A stretch of DNA of 64,000 nucleotides from Deltaproteobacteria bacterium (GTDB taxonomy: Bacteria; Myxococcota; Kuafuiibacteriia; Kuafuiibacteriales; Kuafuiibacteriaceae): positions 3,878 to 67,877 of the forward strand of contig JACKEN010000025.1 of assembly GCA_020632995.1 (NCBI GenBank), given 5' to 3'. Shown piece by piece: positions 8,201 through 16,627 of this stretch. Every line of letters starts with the position of its first letter. Position 1 is the first letter of the stretch. A program made the position numbers and the translations under genes. The notes below the pieces were generated by a model that made no database searches, was not told the origin of the DNA, and saw only the letters and a program-made list of their open reading frames with translations.

Positions 8201-10393
8201 TCGGTCGCCATGAACCAGGCCCGCAGCGTGACCACCCAGTTCGGCCGCCGCCTGCAGGTGACGGTCAGCGGCAGCGGCACCGTGACCGGCACCGGCATCA
8301 ACTGCGGCACCGACTGCACCGAGGTCTACGCGGCCGGCGCCAGCATTACGCTGACCGCGACCGGTCAGGGCCAGAGCTTCGCGGGGTGGACGGGCTGCAC
8401 CACCACCAGCGGCGCCACCTGCAACGTCACCATGGACAACGCGAAGTCGGTGACGGCCAGCTTCGGCACCGCCACCACCGTCACCATCGGCTCCGGCCAG
8501 GGGACGGTGGTCTCCACCCCGAGCGGCATCGTCTGCGGCAACCCCGCGGTGGGCGGGCAGGACTGCTCCGAGGCGTTCCCCAACGGGACCAGCGTGACCC
8601 TCTCCAGCACCCCCGGCACCGGGTTCGCGGTGCTCGGTTGGTCGGGATCATGCACTGCAGGCCAGCTTTCGCCGACCTGCGTGTTCAGCGCGAGCGGGGT
8701 CGCGCAGACCGTCACGGTGGACTTCGGCCGTCAGCTCACGGTGACCACCCCGACCAACGGCACCGTCACCGGCAGCGGCATCAACTGCGGCGCGGACTGC
8801 AGCGAGGTCTACGCCGACGGGAGCGTCGTGACCCTCACCGCGAACCCGGCGAGCGGCTACGTGCTCGCCTCGTGGACGGGCTGCTCTTCCTCCAACGCGA
8901 CCACCTGCTCGGTGTCGATGAACCAGGCCCGGAACATCACCGCGACCTTCCTCCGCCCGCTGACGGTGACGGTGGCGGCGGGGAGCGGATCGACCAGCAA
9001 CAACCCCGCCGGCGTCAGCTGTGGCACCAACTGTGAGGCCTACAACAACAACACCACGGTCACCATCACCGCCGCCCCCGCCTCGGGCTGGGACGTGCTG
9101 AGCTGGACGGGCTGCACCGTGCAGGCGAACCCGCTGCAGTGCCAGGTGACCATGAGCGCGGCGCGGAACGTCACGGTGTCCTTCGGGCGCCGGCTCACCG
9201 TCACCTCGGCCAACGGCACCGTCTCCGGCACCGGCATCAGCTGCGGCGCGGACTGCACCGAGGTCTACGCGGACGGCACCAGCGTGACGCTGAACGCCAG
9301 CCCCAACGCCGGCTTCACCTTCACCGGCTGGACCGGGTGCTCGAGCACCGCCGGCACCCAGTGCACGGTGCAGATGAACCAGGCGCGCAGCGTGACCGCG
9401 ACCTTCCTGCGGGCGCTGACCGTGACGGTGGCAGCGGGCAACGGGAGCACCAGCAACAACCCGGTCGGGGTGAGCTGCGGTACCAACTGCGAGGCCTACG
9501 TCAACAACACCACCGTCACCATCACCGCGACCCCGGACGCGGGCTGGGCGGTCTTGAGCTGGAGCGGCTGCACGGTGCAAGCGAACCCGCAGCAGTGCCA
9601 GGTGACGATGAGCGCCGCGCGCACGGTGAGCGTGTCGTTCGGCCGGCAGCTCACGGTGACCACGCCGACCAACGGCACCATCACCGGCACCGGCATCAAC
9701 TGCGGCACCGACTGCAGCGAGGTCTACGCCAACAACACCAGCGTGACCCTGACCGCGACCCCGAACGGCGGGTACTCGATGGGCACCTGGACCGGCTGCC
9801 AGAGCAACCCCACCCCCACCACCTGCCAGGTCACCATGAGCGCCGCGCGTACGGTGTCGGCCACCTTCGGGCGCCAGCTCAGCGTCACCGTCACCGGGCC
9901 GAACGGGTCGGGCAACGTCACCGCCAACACCGGGAACCTGGGCACCTGCGCGGCCAGCCCTGGCGGCACGGTCTGCACCGACGCCCTCGCCAACAACACC
10001 TCGGTGACCCTCACCGCGGCCCTCACCGCCGGCTACGTGGTGGTGTGGGGCGGCTGCGACAGCAACCCCACCGCCACCACCTGTCAGGTCACCATGAGCG
10101 CGGCGAAGGCGGTGACGGCGCAGTTCAACCCGACCCTCACCCTCACCATCGTGGGGCGCCAGAACAACGACGACATCACGTCCAACCCCGGCGGCCTGTC
10201 GTGCGCCAACGGCGCCGGCAACTGCAACTCACCCCAGGTGGTCTCCTTCAGCGCGGGGACCTCGGTGACCATCACCGCCAGCCTGGGCGCGAGCGGCTCG
10301 GTCACCTGGACCGGCGACGGCACGCCCTCGGGCCTGAGTACCCAGGTCACCCTGAACGCCCCCGCCGCGGTCACCGCGACCTTCGCCCCTTGA
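5294..10393 (+). CDS. giant surface lipoprotein with about 18 InlB-B-like repeats
   Basis: A 1699-residue protein. The basic N-terminus and hydrophobic stretch end in AAAVGSC (C40), a plausible lipobox. Residues about 41-235 form a Cys-rich unique domain. About 18 repeats of 74-90 residues follow to the C-terminus. Each has the pattern L-x-V-x-G-x-G-x-V ... CGxDCxEVY ... VTLTAxP ... FxxWTGC ... CxVxMxxARxVTxxFG, which is the divergent InlB B-repeat / bacterial beta-grasp repeat seen in extracellular stalks. Most repeats keep two to four cysteines, so intrachain disulfides are likely. Units 12-16 alternate between two sub-types. It lies 71 bp after the thiol-redox operon. Probably an extracellular adhesin or stalk; ligand unknown. 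Confidence 0.85.
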   Translation: MSARSGRPSLDTHGAQHRPLRRRALAVGAAFALAAAVGSCGEGEPVSVPIALVPLGVPAGQCVSALQDHLGTPAQVCLYFEGGACVLVADLDAVTTEGCGAEGECALPSGSWSKYCPEGSPGYDLETEAGQSLPASLFVVAGGLRDERPSFCTFGGPEESCNGSMDGAAGTNGCLAKIVSEYVVDAETGALTPKADGAVSLTYSGFLVDELGMWGTTDPLCPSIPEGQCPPENASCSPVDLEILVQGSGSGQVRTLPRGTDCDRASCTDSFPRGREVEIEAKADAGAVVASFSAALGAEDGCRDTFVETTTVASCKVTMNGDGQVTVRFGYELSVGVNGLGSVNGSPGGIDGTDISCAGNQSCSEIYDADVTVTLQATSADPDWEFAQWMGGPCDGSQSPTCVVRMDQAQSATALFGYALTIEMVGVGEVTATPPGQTCTTSPCVLTFGSGQSTTLTANPGPNSVFARWSGACASAGTNPTCDLTLDADQSVAVYFAHQVETSAAPNGTGTVTRNPVGLACPGRTQVQCGAYEDGDSVTFTGTPATDYVFLAWTGCTATPGTNTCSKSITAPGTVEGTFGRQLDLSIAAGLGTVDLTAGVHGTCGAQLATPNTSCAAAYAQGTMLTLTANPASGFAVGPNSWTGCTPRAGNPLLCDVAMDNPRQVSLQFGRSLDLQVAGQGTVTSAPTGIDCGADCAEVFPDGATVTLTATPQGGQAFDAWTGCTPGGNPSVCTVTMNDNKQVTAAFGYAIAVTVDGGGTVTSNPGSINCPGTCREVVAGGTTVTLTATPDAQWAFLQWTGCPSASGNRCTVAANTSANVTAVFGRELTVSLVSPASQGSVTGPGISCGNDCSEVYANGTVVNLTAQPAAGYAVATWLGCSSSNATTCSVSMNNARTVAVAFGPILDVTVTGQGTVNSSPGGISCQSGGAGTCTAAFTQDVVLTAIPDPNWDLLGWSGCTPVAGNPNQCSVAMNQARSVTTQFGRRLQVTVSGSGTVTGTGINCGTDCTEVYAAGASITLTATGQGQSFAGWTGCTTTSGATCNVTMDNAKSVTASFGTATTVTIGSGQGTVVSTPSGIVCGNPAVGGQDCSEAFPNGTSVTLSSTPGTGFAVLGWSGSCTAGQLSPTCVFSASGVAQTVTVDFGRQLTVTTPTNGTVTGSGINCGADCSEVYADGSVVTLTANPASGYVLASWTGCSSSNATTCSVSMNQARNITATFLRPLTVTVAAGSGSTSNNPAGVSCGTNCEAYNNNTTVTITAAPASGWDVLSWTGCTVQANPLQCQVTMSAARNVTVSFGRRLTVTSANGTVSGTGISCGADCTEVYADGTSVTLNASPNAGFTFTGWTGCSSTAGTQCTVQMNQARSVTATFLRALTVTVAAGNGSTSNNPVGVSCGTNCEAYVNNTTVTITATPDAGWAVLSWSGCTVQANPQQCQVTMSAARTVSVSFGRQLTVTTPTNGTITGTGINCGTDCSEVYANNTSVTLTATPNGGYSMGTWTGCQSNPTPTTCQVTMSAARTVSATFGRQLSVTVTGPNGSGNVTANTGNLGTCAASPGGTVCTDALANNTSVTLTAALTAGYVVVWGGCDSNPTATTCQVTMSAAKAVTAQFNPTLTLTIVGRQNNDDITSNPGGLSCANGAGNCNSPQVVSFSAGTSVTITASLGASGSVTWTGDGTPSGLSTQVTLNAPAAVTATFAP
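8730..9873 (+). repeat. alternating A-B-A-B-A repeat units inside the giant lipoprotein gene
   Basis: Units starting near 8730 (A), 8956 (B), 9188 (A), 9412 (B) and 9644 (A) alternate. Type A reads LTVTTPTNGTVTGSGINCG-like and CSEVYADG; type B reads LTVTVAAGSGSTSNNPAGV-like and NCEAYNNNTTVTIT. The two B copies lie about 456 bp apart and are almost identical in protein, as are A copies 12 and 16, pointing to recent duplication of a two-unit block. Confidence 0.7.
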
Positions 10394-10408
10394 TCCCCCT
10401 GGGGATCA
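10391..10408 (+). terminator. possible hairpin at the end of the giant lipoprotein gene
   Basis: TGATCCCC and GGGGATCA form a perfect 8-bp inverted repeat separated by two bases, beginning at the stop codon itself. No T-run follows, so an intrinsic terminator is only possible, not established. Confidence 0.3.
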
Positions 10409-10498
10409 CCCCGCCTGATCACACCTGAGCGTCGAGACCCCGGTGCGGGAAAGCTGGCGCAACGCGTCGGCCTGATCCAAAGATCGGGGTTCGTGGGG

Positions 10499-12205
10499 AT
10501 GGGACTCCTGCCGCGGCCCCGAGCCGCCCTCTTCGTCGGCCTGATGCTCCTGGCCCCGGCCTGCGTCTCGGAGCCCGAGCTCGAGGGCCGGGCCTGCGGC
10601 AGCACCGCCCCCTGCCCCGAGCCGCTGATGTGCGGCGTGGACCGCACCTGCCACTTCCTGTGCGACGGCTTCGGAGGCTGCCCGGACGGGCGGGTCTGCG
10701 CCGACGACCTCTGCTACGGCACCCCGTGCGCCAGCACCGGGGACTGCGCCGAGGGCGAAGTGTGCGTGACCGGCACCTGCACCCCGGACCGCCCACCCGA
10801 GTGCGAAGAGGACGCGGACTGCACCCTCCCCGGGATCTGCGAGATCGTGGAGGGCGCCCGCTGCGAGCAGGGCCGCTGCGAGTATCGCACCCTGAGCTGC
10901 CTCGACCCGCCCCCCGCCCAGTGCGCGGGGGCCGATGACCTCTTCCGGACATTCGCCGGGGTCGGGGTGTGCGATCCGGCCACGGGCGGGTGCGACTACT
11001 CCATGATGGAGACCGCGTGCCCGAGCTGCGTGGACACCTGCCTCGCCCCCTGCAGCAACCTGACCTGCGATGACGACGCCGGCGGCTGCAAGACCGGCGG
11101 CTTCTGCGAGCCCGGCGCGGTGGGCGAGCCCGCCACCTGCCGCTACCAGCTCGCCCCCGACGGCATGGCCTGCACCCTCGACAGCGGCGACCCCGGCACC
11201 TGCAAGGCCGGCGCGTGTGGGATCTGCCAGGCCGACGCCGACTGCGACGACGGCAACGCCTGCACCGCCGACACCTGTGACCTCGGCGCCCACGTGTGCC
11301 GCCACGCCCCCGTCGCCGGCACCTGCGACGACCAGGATCTCTGCACCACCGGCGACACCTGCAGCGACGGGGTGTGCCGCGGGCAGCCCGCGGTGACCTG
11401 CGACAGCCCGCCCGGGCCCTGCTTCGAGGCCGCGGGGCGCTGCGACCCCGGCACCGGCACCTGCGCGTACACCACCTCGGTGGCGGGCGCGCCCTGCACC
11501 GACGACAACCGGGATTGCACCCTGGACGTCTGCGACGGCAACGGCGCTTGCACCCACGACGACGCCCCCGCCGGCACCGCGTGCCAGGACGGCGACCTGT
11601 GCACCTACGCCGACGTCTGCGACGGCAACGGAACTTGCGGCGGCACCGCCCTCACCTGCACCGACGCGGCCGGGGTGTGCGGCGCGAACCGCAGCTGCGA
11701 CGGCACCCCGCGGTGCGTCGAGACCTTCCCCGGCCCCGCGGTGAGCTGCGACGACGGCAACGCGTGCAGCTTCTCCGACGGCTGCAACGGCGCCGGTGGG
11801 TGCCAAGGGACCACCTACTCCTGCAACGACGGTGATCTGTGCACCCAGGACACCTGCGACGGACAGGGTGGGTGCAGCTACACGGCCCTCGCCCCCAGCG
11901 GGCTCGCCCCCACCGGGGGCGGAGACGTCTCGCGACAGGACGTCACGCTGGTGTGGAGCCCGTGCACCCAAGCGACTCAATACGAGGTGCAGATCCAGTG
12001 GCAGGCGGCGGACGGGACCTGGAACGCCTACTACACGTACCAGGTGAGCACGAACACGAAGCTATTCTATCCCTGCTCAAGTACTGCGCCGTCGCCGCCC
12101 TGCAACTCGGACTTCCGGTTCCGGGTGCGGGCCCAGACCAACGGCGTGTACGGCCCCTTCTCAGGATGGGCGGTCTTCCACTGGGCCGCGTGTCGGGCCT
12201 GCTGA
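10499..12205 (+). CDS. Cys-rich lipoprotein with CTDC-like (DCDDGNACTxDTC) repeats
   Basis: A protein of about 568 residues (an in-frame GTG two codons upstream at 10493 is possible). The signal ends GLMLLAPAC, a good lipobox. Most of the chain is Cys-rich. The first third resembles EGF-like or delta-proteobacterial Cys modules (CPDGRVCADDLC, DCAEGEVCVTGTC). From about residue 245 there are repeats of the type DDGNACTADTCD and DNRDCTLDVCDGNGACTH, known from slime-mould spore-coat proteins and common in Myxococcota lipoproteins. The last about 110 residues resemble a fibronectin-III-like fold (YEVQIQWQAADGTW ... DFRFRVRAQTNG). Probably a cell-surface protein that needs many disulfides; function unknown. 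Confidence 0.82.
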   Translation: MGLLPRPRAALFVGLMLLAPACVSEPELEGRACGSTAPCPEPLMCGVDRTCHFLCDGFGGCPDGRVCADDLCYGTPCASTGDCAEGEVCVTGTCTPDRPPECEEDADCTLPGICEIVEGARCEQGRCEYRTLSCLDPPPAQCAGADDLFRTFAGVGVCDPATGGCDYSMMETACPSCVDTCLAPCSNLTCDDDAGGCKTGGFCEPGAVGEPATCRYQLAPDGMACTLDSGDPGTCKAGACGICQADADCDDGNACTADTCDLGAHVCRHAPVAGTCDDQDLCTTGDTCSDGVCRGQPAVTCDSPPGPCFEAAGRCDPGTGTCAYTTSVAGAPCTDDNRDCTLDVCDGNGACTHDDAPAGTACQDGDLCTYADVCDGNGTCGGTALTCTDAAGVCGANRSCDGTPRCVETFPGPAVSCDDGNACSFSDGCNGAGGCQGTTYSCNDGDLCTQDTCDGQGGCSYTALAPSGLAPTGGGDVSRQDVTLVWSPCTQATQYEVQIQWQAADGTWNAYYTYQVSTNTKLFYPCSSTAPSPPCNSDFRFRVRAQTNGVYGPFSGWAVFHWAACRAC

Positions 12206-12255
12206 CGCACTCCAGCCTCAAGCAGATCTGACGTCGGCCGATCAGCTTCCGCAAT

Positions 12256-12846
12256 ATGGCGGCGGCTGCTCTTTTGTCCCTGGCCCTCACCTTGAACCCC
12301 GCTGTCACCAGTGATCCCACCGGGGTGTCCCCCGGTCCCGACGATTTGGGGATCCTGGCCACGGTGCGCGCGCGAGCTCCCGCCCTTTCGGCCGCCGAGG
12401 CGGTCCGCTGGGCCCACACCATCGAGATCAGCGCACACGAGCGCGGGGTCGACCCGCGCCTCGTGCTCGCGGTGATCACGGTCGAGAGCGGCTTCGACCC
12501 CCGCGCGGTGAGCCCCGTCGGCGCCCGCGGCCTGATGCAGCTCATGCCGAAGACCGGGCGCCAGTGGGCGCGCCGCCTCGGCATCCCGTGGCGAGGTCCC
12601 CGGACCCTGTTCGATCCCCTCGCCAACATCCAGATCGGCGCAGCTTATCTTGCGTGGTTGCAAGGCCGCTTTCGCGGACGGCGGAGCCTGGCCCTGGCCG
12701 CGTATTGCCACGGACCGGGCCTGATCCGGCGGCTGGCGCGCCGGGGCGCGCTGACGCAGTACAGGTTGCGCTATGCGGGGAAGGTGGCCCGGGCCGAGGC
12801 GGCCCTGGGCCGAAGGTTCCGCTGGGGGTCGCTGACTACAGGTTAG
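12256..12846 (+). CDS. lytic transglycosylase, SLT domain
   Basis: A 196-residue secreted or anchored protein with an N-terminal hydrophobic stretch (AAAALLSLALTLNPA) and one SLT/lysozyme-like domain. The catalytic glutamate lies in VITVESGFDPRAVS, followed by GARGLMQLMP and an IQIGAAYLAWL segment, all standard for family-1 lytic transglycosylases that cleave peptidoglycan in the periplasm. The usual AYNAGPG motif is changed to AYCHGPG here; the family Asn helps shape the active site, so activity may differ. It converges with, and overlaps by 11 bp, the lamin-tail lipoprotein on the other strand. Confidence 0.87.
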   Translation: MAAAALLSLALTLNPAVTSDPTGVSPGPDDLGILATVRARAPALSAAEAVRWAHTIEISAHERGVDPRLVLAVITVESGFDPRAVSPVGARGLMQLMPKTGRQWARRLGIPWRGPRTLFDPLANIQIGAAYLAWLQGRFRGRRSLALAAYCHGPGLIRRLARRGALTQYRLRYAGKVARAEAALGRRFRWGSLTTG

Positions 12847-15634
12847 CCGCGCCGGGGGTGGGGGTGGACGTGAAGGTCCAGTCCGCGTCGTCGTCGCCGG
12901 TGAAGGCCCCGTTCGGCAGCCGCGAGAGGCTGCCGTCGGTGGTGTCGATCTCGGTGACCGCGGTGCCCTTCACCAGGCTCACGGGCGCCGCGAAGCCGTT
13001 GATGGTGGCGGCGGTGATCGCGCCCTCGTAGGACAGGGCGTCCAGCAGGGTGTTGCTGACCGTGTCGATGAGGGCCACGCCGTCCGGCGCGCCGTTCTGC
13101 AGCCCGTTGGAGGGCAGGGTCACGAACTGCACTCCGGAGGGCACCACCACCGCGGTGTTGCCGAGCACCGCGTACTCGCCCGGGTTCAGGGCCCCGGTGA
13201 AGGTGTAGCGCGCGTACTCGACGTTGCCGTTGCCGTTCACCATGACCACCGCGATGTTGGTGAGGTCCACCGCCGCAGTGCCGGCGTTATAGAGCTCCAC
13301 GAACTCCGTGGTGTCGGTGAGGGGCTGGTCGTAGTCCACCTCGTTGATGATCAGGCCACCGGTGACACCAGTGCCGCCGTCGACCACGCCCGAGTCCACG
13401 TCACCCGAGTCCGGCACGCCAGCGTCCGGCGGAGCGACGGGGCAGACGTCGTTGGCCGCGCCCGGGGTGCCGAAGCCGATGGCCGAGAAGGCGGTGGCCC
13501 CGAGGCACCAGTTGGCGCCGTCGTCGTTGCCGAGGCCGCTGGTGCTGGCCGGATCCAGGCTCATCGAGGCGCCCTCCGCGCTCGGGAAGGTCCCGTCGTA
13601 GACCACGGTGTCGATCACGGTGCCGGCGCAGCGGATGGTCACGGTGTCCGAGGTGGTGTCGAGCCGCAGGTAGCGATCCTCGAGCATGAAGCCGGGCACG
13701 AAGCCCTGGCTGCCCACGCCGTCGGTGCTGGTGCCCACGGTGGCGTAGCTGAGGGGCGGGACCACGAAGTCGCCGCGCACCACCGCGATGCCGCTCGCAT
13801 CCGCGAACTCACACCCGTACAGGTTGAAGGTGACGGTGGAGGTGCGGTTGTAGAACTCGACCCACTCCTTGCCGGTGTCGTCGCCCACCGCGTCCTTGAA
13901 GATCTCGGTGATCACCAGGTCGCCGCGGTTGGTCGGCTGGGCGGTGTTCGCCGGGTTCGCGGTGCACGGCGTGTTGGGCGCGCCCGGAGTGCCGAGGTCA
14001 CCGTTGAAGGAGATGGTGGAGTAGCACCAGTTGTGGCCGTCGTCGTTCGCGGTGGCGTCGTAGCTGCCGGGGTCGAGGTTCATCGACACGCCGGCGGTGA
14101 TGTCCGCGGGATCCGGGAAGATGGGGCCGCCGTCGTAGTACACCTGATCCACCACGCCCACGTTCGGGCAGCTGATGATGACCTCGTCGTCGCCGTTCGC
14201 CAGGGTGAAGGTGGTCGGGTACACCATGCTGGGCGCGAAGCCCGGGTCCGCCACCTTCGCGAGGGTCGCGTAGCCGCCAGGCAGGACGTAGAGGTTGTTG
14301 CCGATGGTGAAGGTGTTCGTGGTGTGGGGGGCGTCGTAGACGTCGCAGCCGATCAGGTTCAGCGGGTTGGCGGTCGGGTTGTAGACCTCGAACCACTCCG
14401 CGGCGCCGCCGGTCGGGTTCTGCATGATCTCGGTGATCAGCACGTCGCCCGGGGCAGCCGGCGCGATCGCCGCGCCAGGGGACACGAAGGTCGCGGTGTC
14501 CGCGGCGGGATCGATCGGGTTGCCCAGATCGTCGGTCACCGTGCCGCCCACCTCGACCGTGTAGCTGGTGAGCGGGGGCAGGGTGCTGGTGGTCAGGGTC
14601 ACGATGTTGTCGGTCACCGACACCGCGGTCACGGTGGCGGCGGGGGTCAGCACGAAGCCGGCCGGCGCGGCCGACACCGCGTCGATGGGCCGGTTGAAGG
14701 TCAACACCACGGTGTCCGAGGCGGGCGCGTCGGCGCGGAGGAGCGCTGCCGCGGTGGTGCAAGCGGTGACCTGCACGTCCGCCCGATCCCAGGCCGACAC
14801 CTGAGCCACCGCGTTGAAGCGCCACAGCGGGCTCGGGCCCACCGTCACGTCGCAGCCGGGGAGGAGGCCGAGGGTCTCGACCATGCCCGACACCACGCGG
14901 AAGGTCATGTTGGTGTCGTTCGGGATGCCGGTCGTGGCGAGCTGGATCCGCACGTGATCGGCGCCCGCGCCGCGGAACGTTCCGGTCATGGTGCCGGACA
15001 CGATCAGGGACTCGCTCTCGTAGCTGTCGAGCGCGCTCACCACGTCGGTGGCGGCCGAGACGTCCTGGCTGAGGGCCGCGACGTCCGCGCCCTGGGCCGA
15101 GCGGGAGACGTTGCTCACCGCGGTGACCCGGTGCTGGCCGTCTTGCGTGGCGGTCTCGTCGACGTCGAAGGCGATCGTGTCACCCGCCACGAGGGCCGGG
15201 GTGATCGACGCGGTGGGCACCGACACGAAGAGGGCGGGGCCGGCCACGTCGGCCTGCACGAAGAAGCCGGCGGGGTCGACACCGACCGCGGGCAGCACGT
15301 AGGTCACGACGCCGCCGCTCACGTTGAGGGCCGGGGACTGCGCGCCCACCGGGGCGGCCCGCACCGCCTCGATCTGCTCGGTGGTGTTGGGGCCGGTGCC
15401 ACCGTCCACGCCGGTGTCGGGCGGGACGCCGGTGTCCTCGACTCCGCCGTCCACGCCGGTGTCCTCGACGACACCGGTGTCCTCGACGATGCCGGTGTCC
15501 GGGAACCCGGCGTCGACCTTGACGCCGGAGTCGGGGACGAACGTGCCGGAGTCACGGGTCTCCTCGCCTCCACAGGCGGCGGCGAGCAGGGCGAGCGAAG
15601 TGAGCGGTATGCAGAGCCGTAGGAGTCTGGACAT
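12836..15634 (-). CDS. lipoprotein with three lamin-tail domains
   Basis: A 932-residue protein. The start is set at the ATG followed by a classic signal, LTSLALLAAAC with C21 as lipidated Cys; the frame is open well upstream without sense. Residues about 28-75 are a DTG/DAG-rich linker (VEDTGVVEDTGVDGG), common in Myxococcota surface lipoproteins. An SbsA-like Ig fold (TVVLTFNRPIDAVSA) lies near 310-390. Three lamin-tail domains begin near residues 396 (DVLITEIMQNP), 570 (DLVITEIFKD) and 760 (GLIINEVDYD), each with EWFEVYN/EWVEFYN/EFVELYN. Bacterial lamin-tail domains occur in extracellular, often nuclease- or adhesion-linked proteins. No catalytic domain is seen, so this is probably structural or adhesive. 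Confidence 0.85.
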   Translation of the reverse strand: MSRLLRLCIPLTSLALLAAACGGEETRDSGTFVPDSGVKVDAGFPDTGIVEDTGVVEDTGVDGGVEDTGVPPDTGVDGGTGPNTTEQIEAVRAAPVGAQSPALNVSGGVVTYVLPAVGVDPAGFFVQADVAGPALFVSVPTASITPALVAGDTIAFDVDETATQDGQHRVTAVSNVSRSAQGADVAALSQDVSAATDVVSALDSYESESLIVSGTMTGTFRGAGADHVRIQLATTGIPNDTNMTFRVVSGMVETLGLLPGCDVTVGPSPLWRFNAVAQVSAWDRADVQVTACTTAAALLRADAPASDTVVLTFNRPIDAVSAAPAGFVLTPAATVTAVSVTDNIVTLTTSTLPPLTSYTVEVGGTVTDDLGNPIDPAADTATFVSPGAAIAPAAPGDVLITEIMQNPTGGAAEWFEVYNPTANPLNLIGCDVYDAPHTTNTFTIGNNLYVLPGGYATLAKVADPGFAPSMVYPTTFTLANGDDEVIISCPNVGVVDQVYYDGGPIFPDPADITAGVSMNLDPGSYDATANDDGHNWCYSTISFNGDLGTPGAPNTPCTANPANTAQPTNRGDLVITEIFKDAVGDDTGKEWVEFYNRTSTVTFNLYGCEFADASGIAVVRGDFVVPPLSYATVGTSTDGVGSQGFVPGFMLEDRYLRLDTTSDTVTIRCAGTVIDTVVYDGTFPSAEGASMSLDPASTSGLGNDDGANWCLGATAFSAIGFGTPGAANDVCPVAPPDAGVPDSGDVDSGVVDGGTGVTGGLIINEVDYDQPLTDTTEFVELYNAGTAAVDLTNIAVVMVNGNGNVEYARYTFTGALNPGEYAVLGNTAVVVPSGVQFVTLPSNGLQNGAPDGVALIDTVSNTLLDALSYEGAITAATINGFAAPVSLVKGTAVTEIDTTDGSLSRLPNGAFTGDDDADWTFTSTPTPGAANL

Positions 15635-15793
15635 GACGGGATTTGGCCTAGCGCGGCCCGACAGACCGCACAACCCAAGAATACGGAAGGTGCCGGATGT
15701 CACACCCACGCCATTGAAGAAGCGGCGTGAAATCCTCTGGTTACAGCCACATACCAGGTGGCGTGACCGGCCCATCCGTGGCCAGGATGAGGC

Positions 15794-16627
15794 ATGCGAA
15801 TCCACCACATGAGCTGTGGTTCGTTCTGCCCGGTGGCCCGGCGGTGGGTGAACGGCGCCGGAAGCGTGTTCGAGCGGGGCCACCTGTGCTGCCACTGCCT
15901 GCTCATCGAGTCGAACCAGGGCCTCATCCTGGTCGACACCGGGCTCGGCACCGCCGACGTGGAGCAACCCCACTTGCGCCTCGGTCGCTGGTTCACCACC
16001 GTCGCGCAACCCAAGCTGCAGCTCGAGGACACCGCCCTCCACCAGGTTCAGGCCCTGGGGTTCTCGCCTCGAGATGTCCGGCACATCGTCCTCACCCACG
16101 GCGACCTCGACCACGCGGGCGGCCTCTCGGACTTCCCCGAGGCCCAGGTGCACATCCACACCCCCGAGCACCACGCGATGACGCACCCCGAGGGGATGGA
16201 GAAGGTGCGCTACCGCCCCCTGCAGCTCGCGCACGACCCGAAGTGGGTCCTGCATGCGCCCGACGGCGACCACTGGATGGGCTTCGACGCGGTGCGCGCC
16301 CTGGACGACGCCGAGCCCGACGTCCTCATCGTCCCCCTCGAAGGCCACACCCGGGGCCACGCCGCGGTCGCGGTGCGCCGCGAAGAGGGCTGGTGGCTCC
16401 ACGCGGGCGACGCCTACTTCTACCACGGCCAGCTGGACACCGAGCACCCCCACATCCCCTTCGGGCTCGGCCTCTTCCAGCGCTTCGCGGACCACGACCG
16501 GCCGGCGCGGATGGCCAACCAGGAGCGCCTCCGCAAGCTGGCTTTCGCCAAGCAGGGAGAGGTCTCGGTGTTCTGTGCCCACGACCCCGTGGAGCTCGAG
16601 GCGGCCCGGGCTCAGACGAGCACGTAG
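15794..16627 (+). CDS. metallo-beta-lactamase-fold hydrolase
   Basis: A 277-residue protein with the metallo-beta-lactamase core. LILVDTGLG is near 44-52, and the metal motif THGDLDHAGG has H102, D104, D106 and H107. Further ligands are likely in GHTRGHAAV and LHAGDAYF. The HxDxDH form instead of HxHxDH is known in some lactonase/glyoxalase-II-like branches. A N-terminal cluster of cysteines (SCGSFCP and HLCCHC) is unusual. There is no signal peptide, so it is presumably cytoplasmic. The 3' end overlaps the convergent glpD by 16 bp. Substrate unknown. Confidence 0.83.
   Translation: MRIHHMSCGSFCPVARRWVNGAGSVFERGHLCCHCLLIESNQGLILVDTGLGTADVEQPHLRLGRWFTTVAQPKLQLEDTALHQVQALGFSPRDVRHIVLTHGDLDHAGGLSDFPEAQVHIHTPEHHAMTHPEGMEKVRYRPLQLAHDPKWVLHAPDGDHWMGFDAVRALDDAEPDVLIVPLEGHTRGHAAVAVRREEGWWLHAGDAYFYHGQLDTEHPHIPFGLGLFQRFADHDRPARMANQERLRKLAFAKQGEVSVFCAHDPVELEAARAQTST

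Noticed and set aside
12836..16582. Long minus-strand frame fusing the lamin-tail protein with upstream sequence
   Set aside because: The part beyond 15634 is the shadow of the metallo-hydrolase; a lipoprotein signal fixes the start at 15634.
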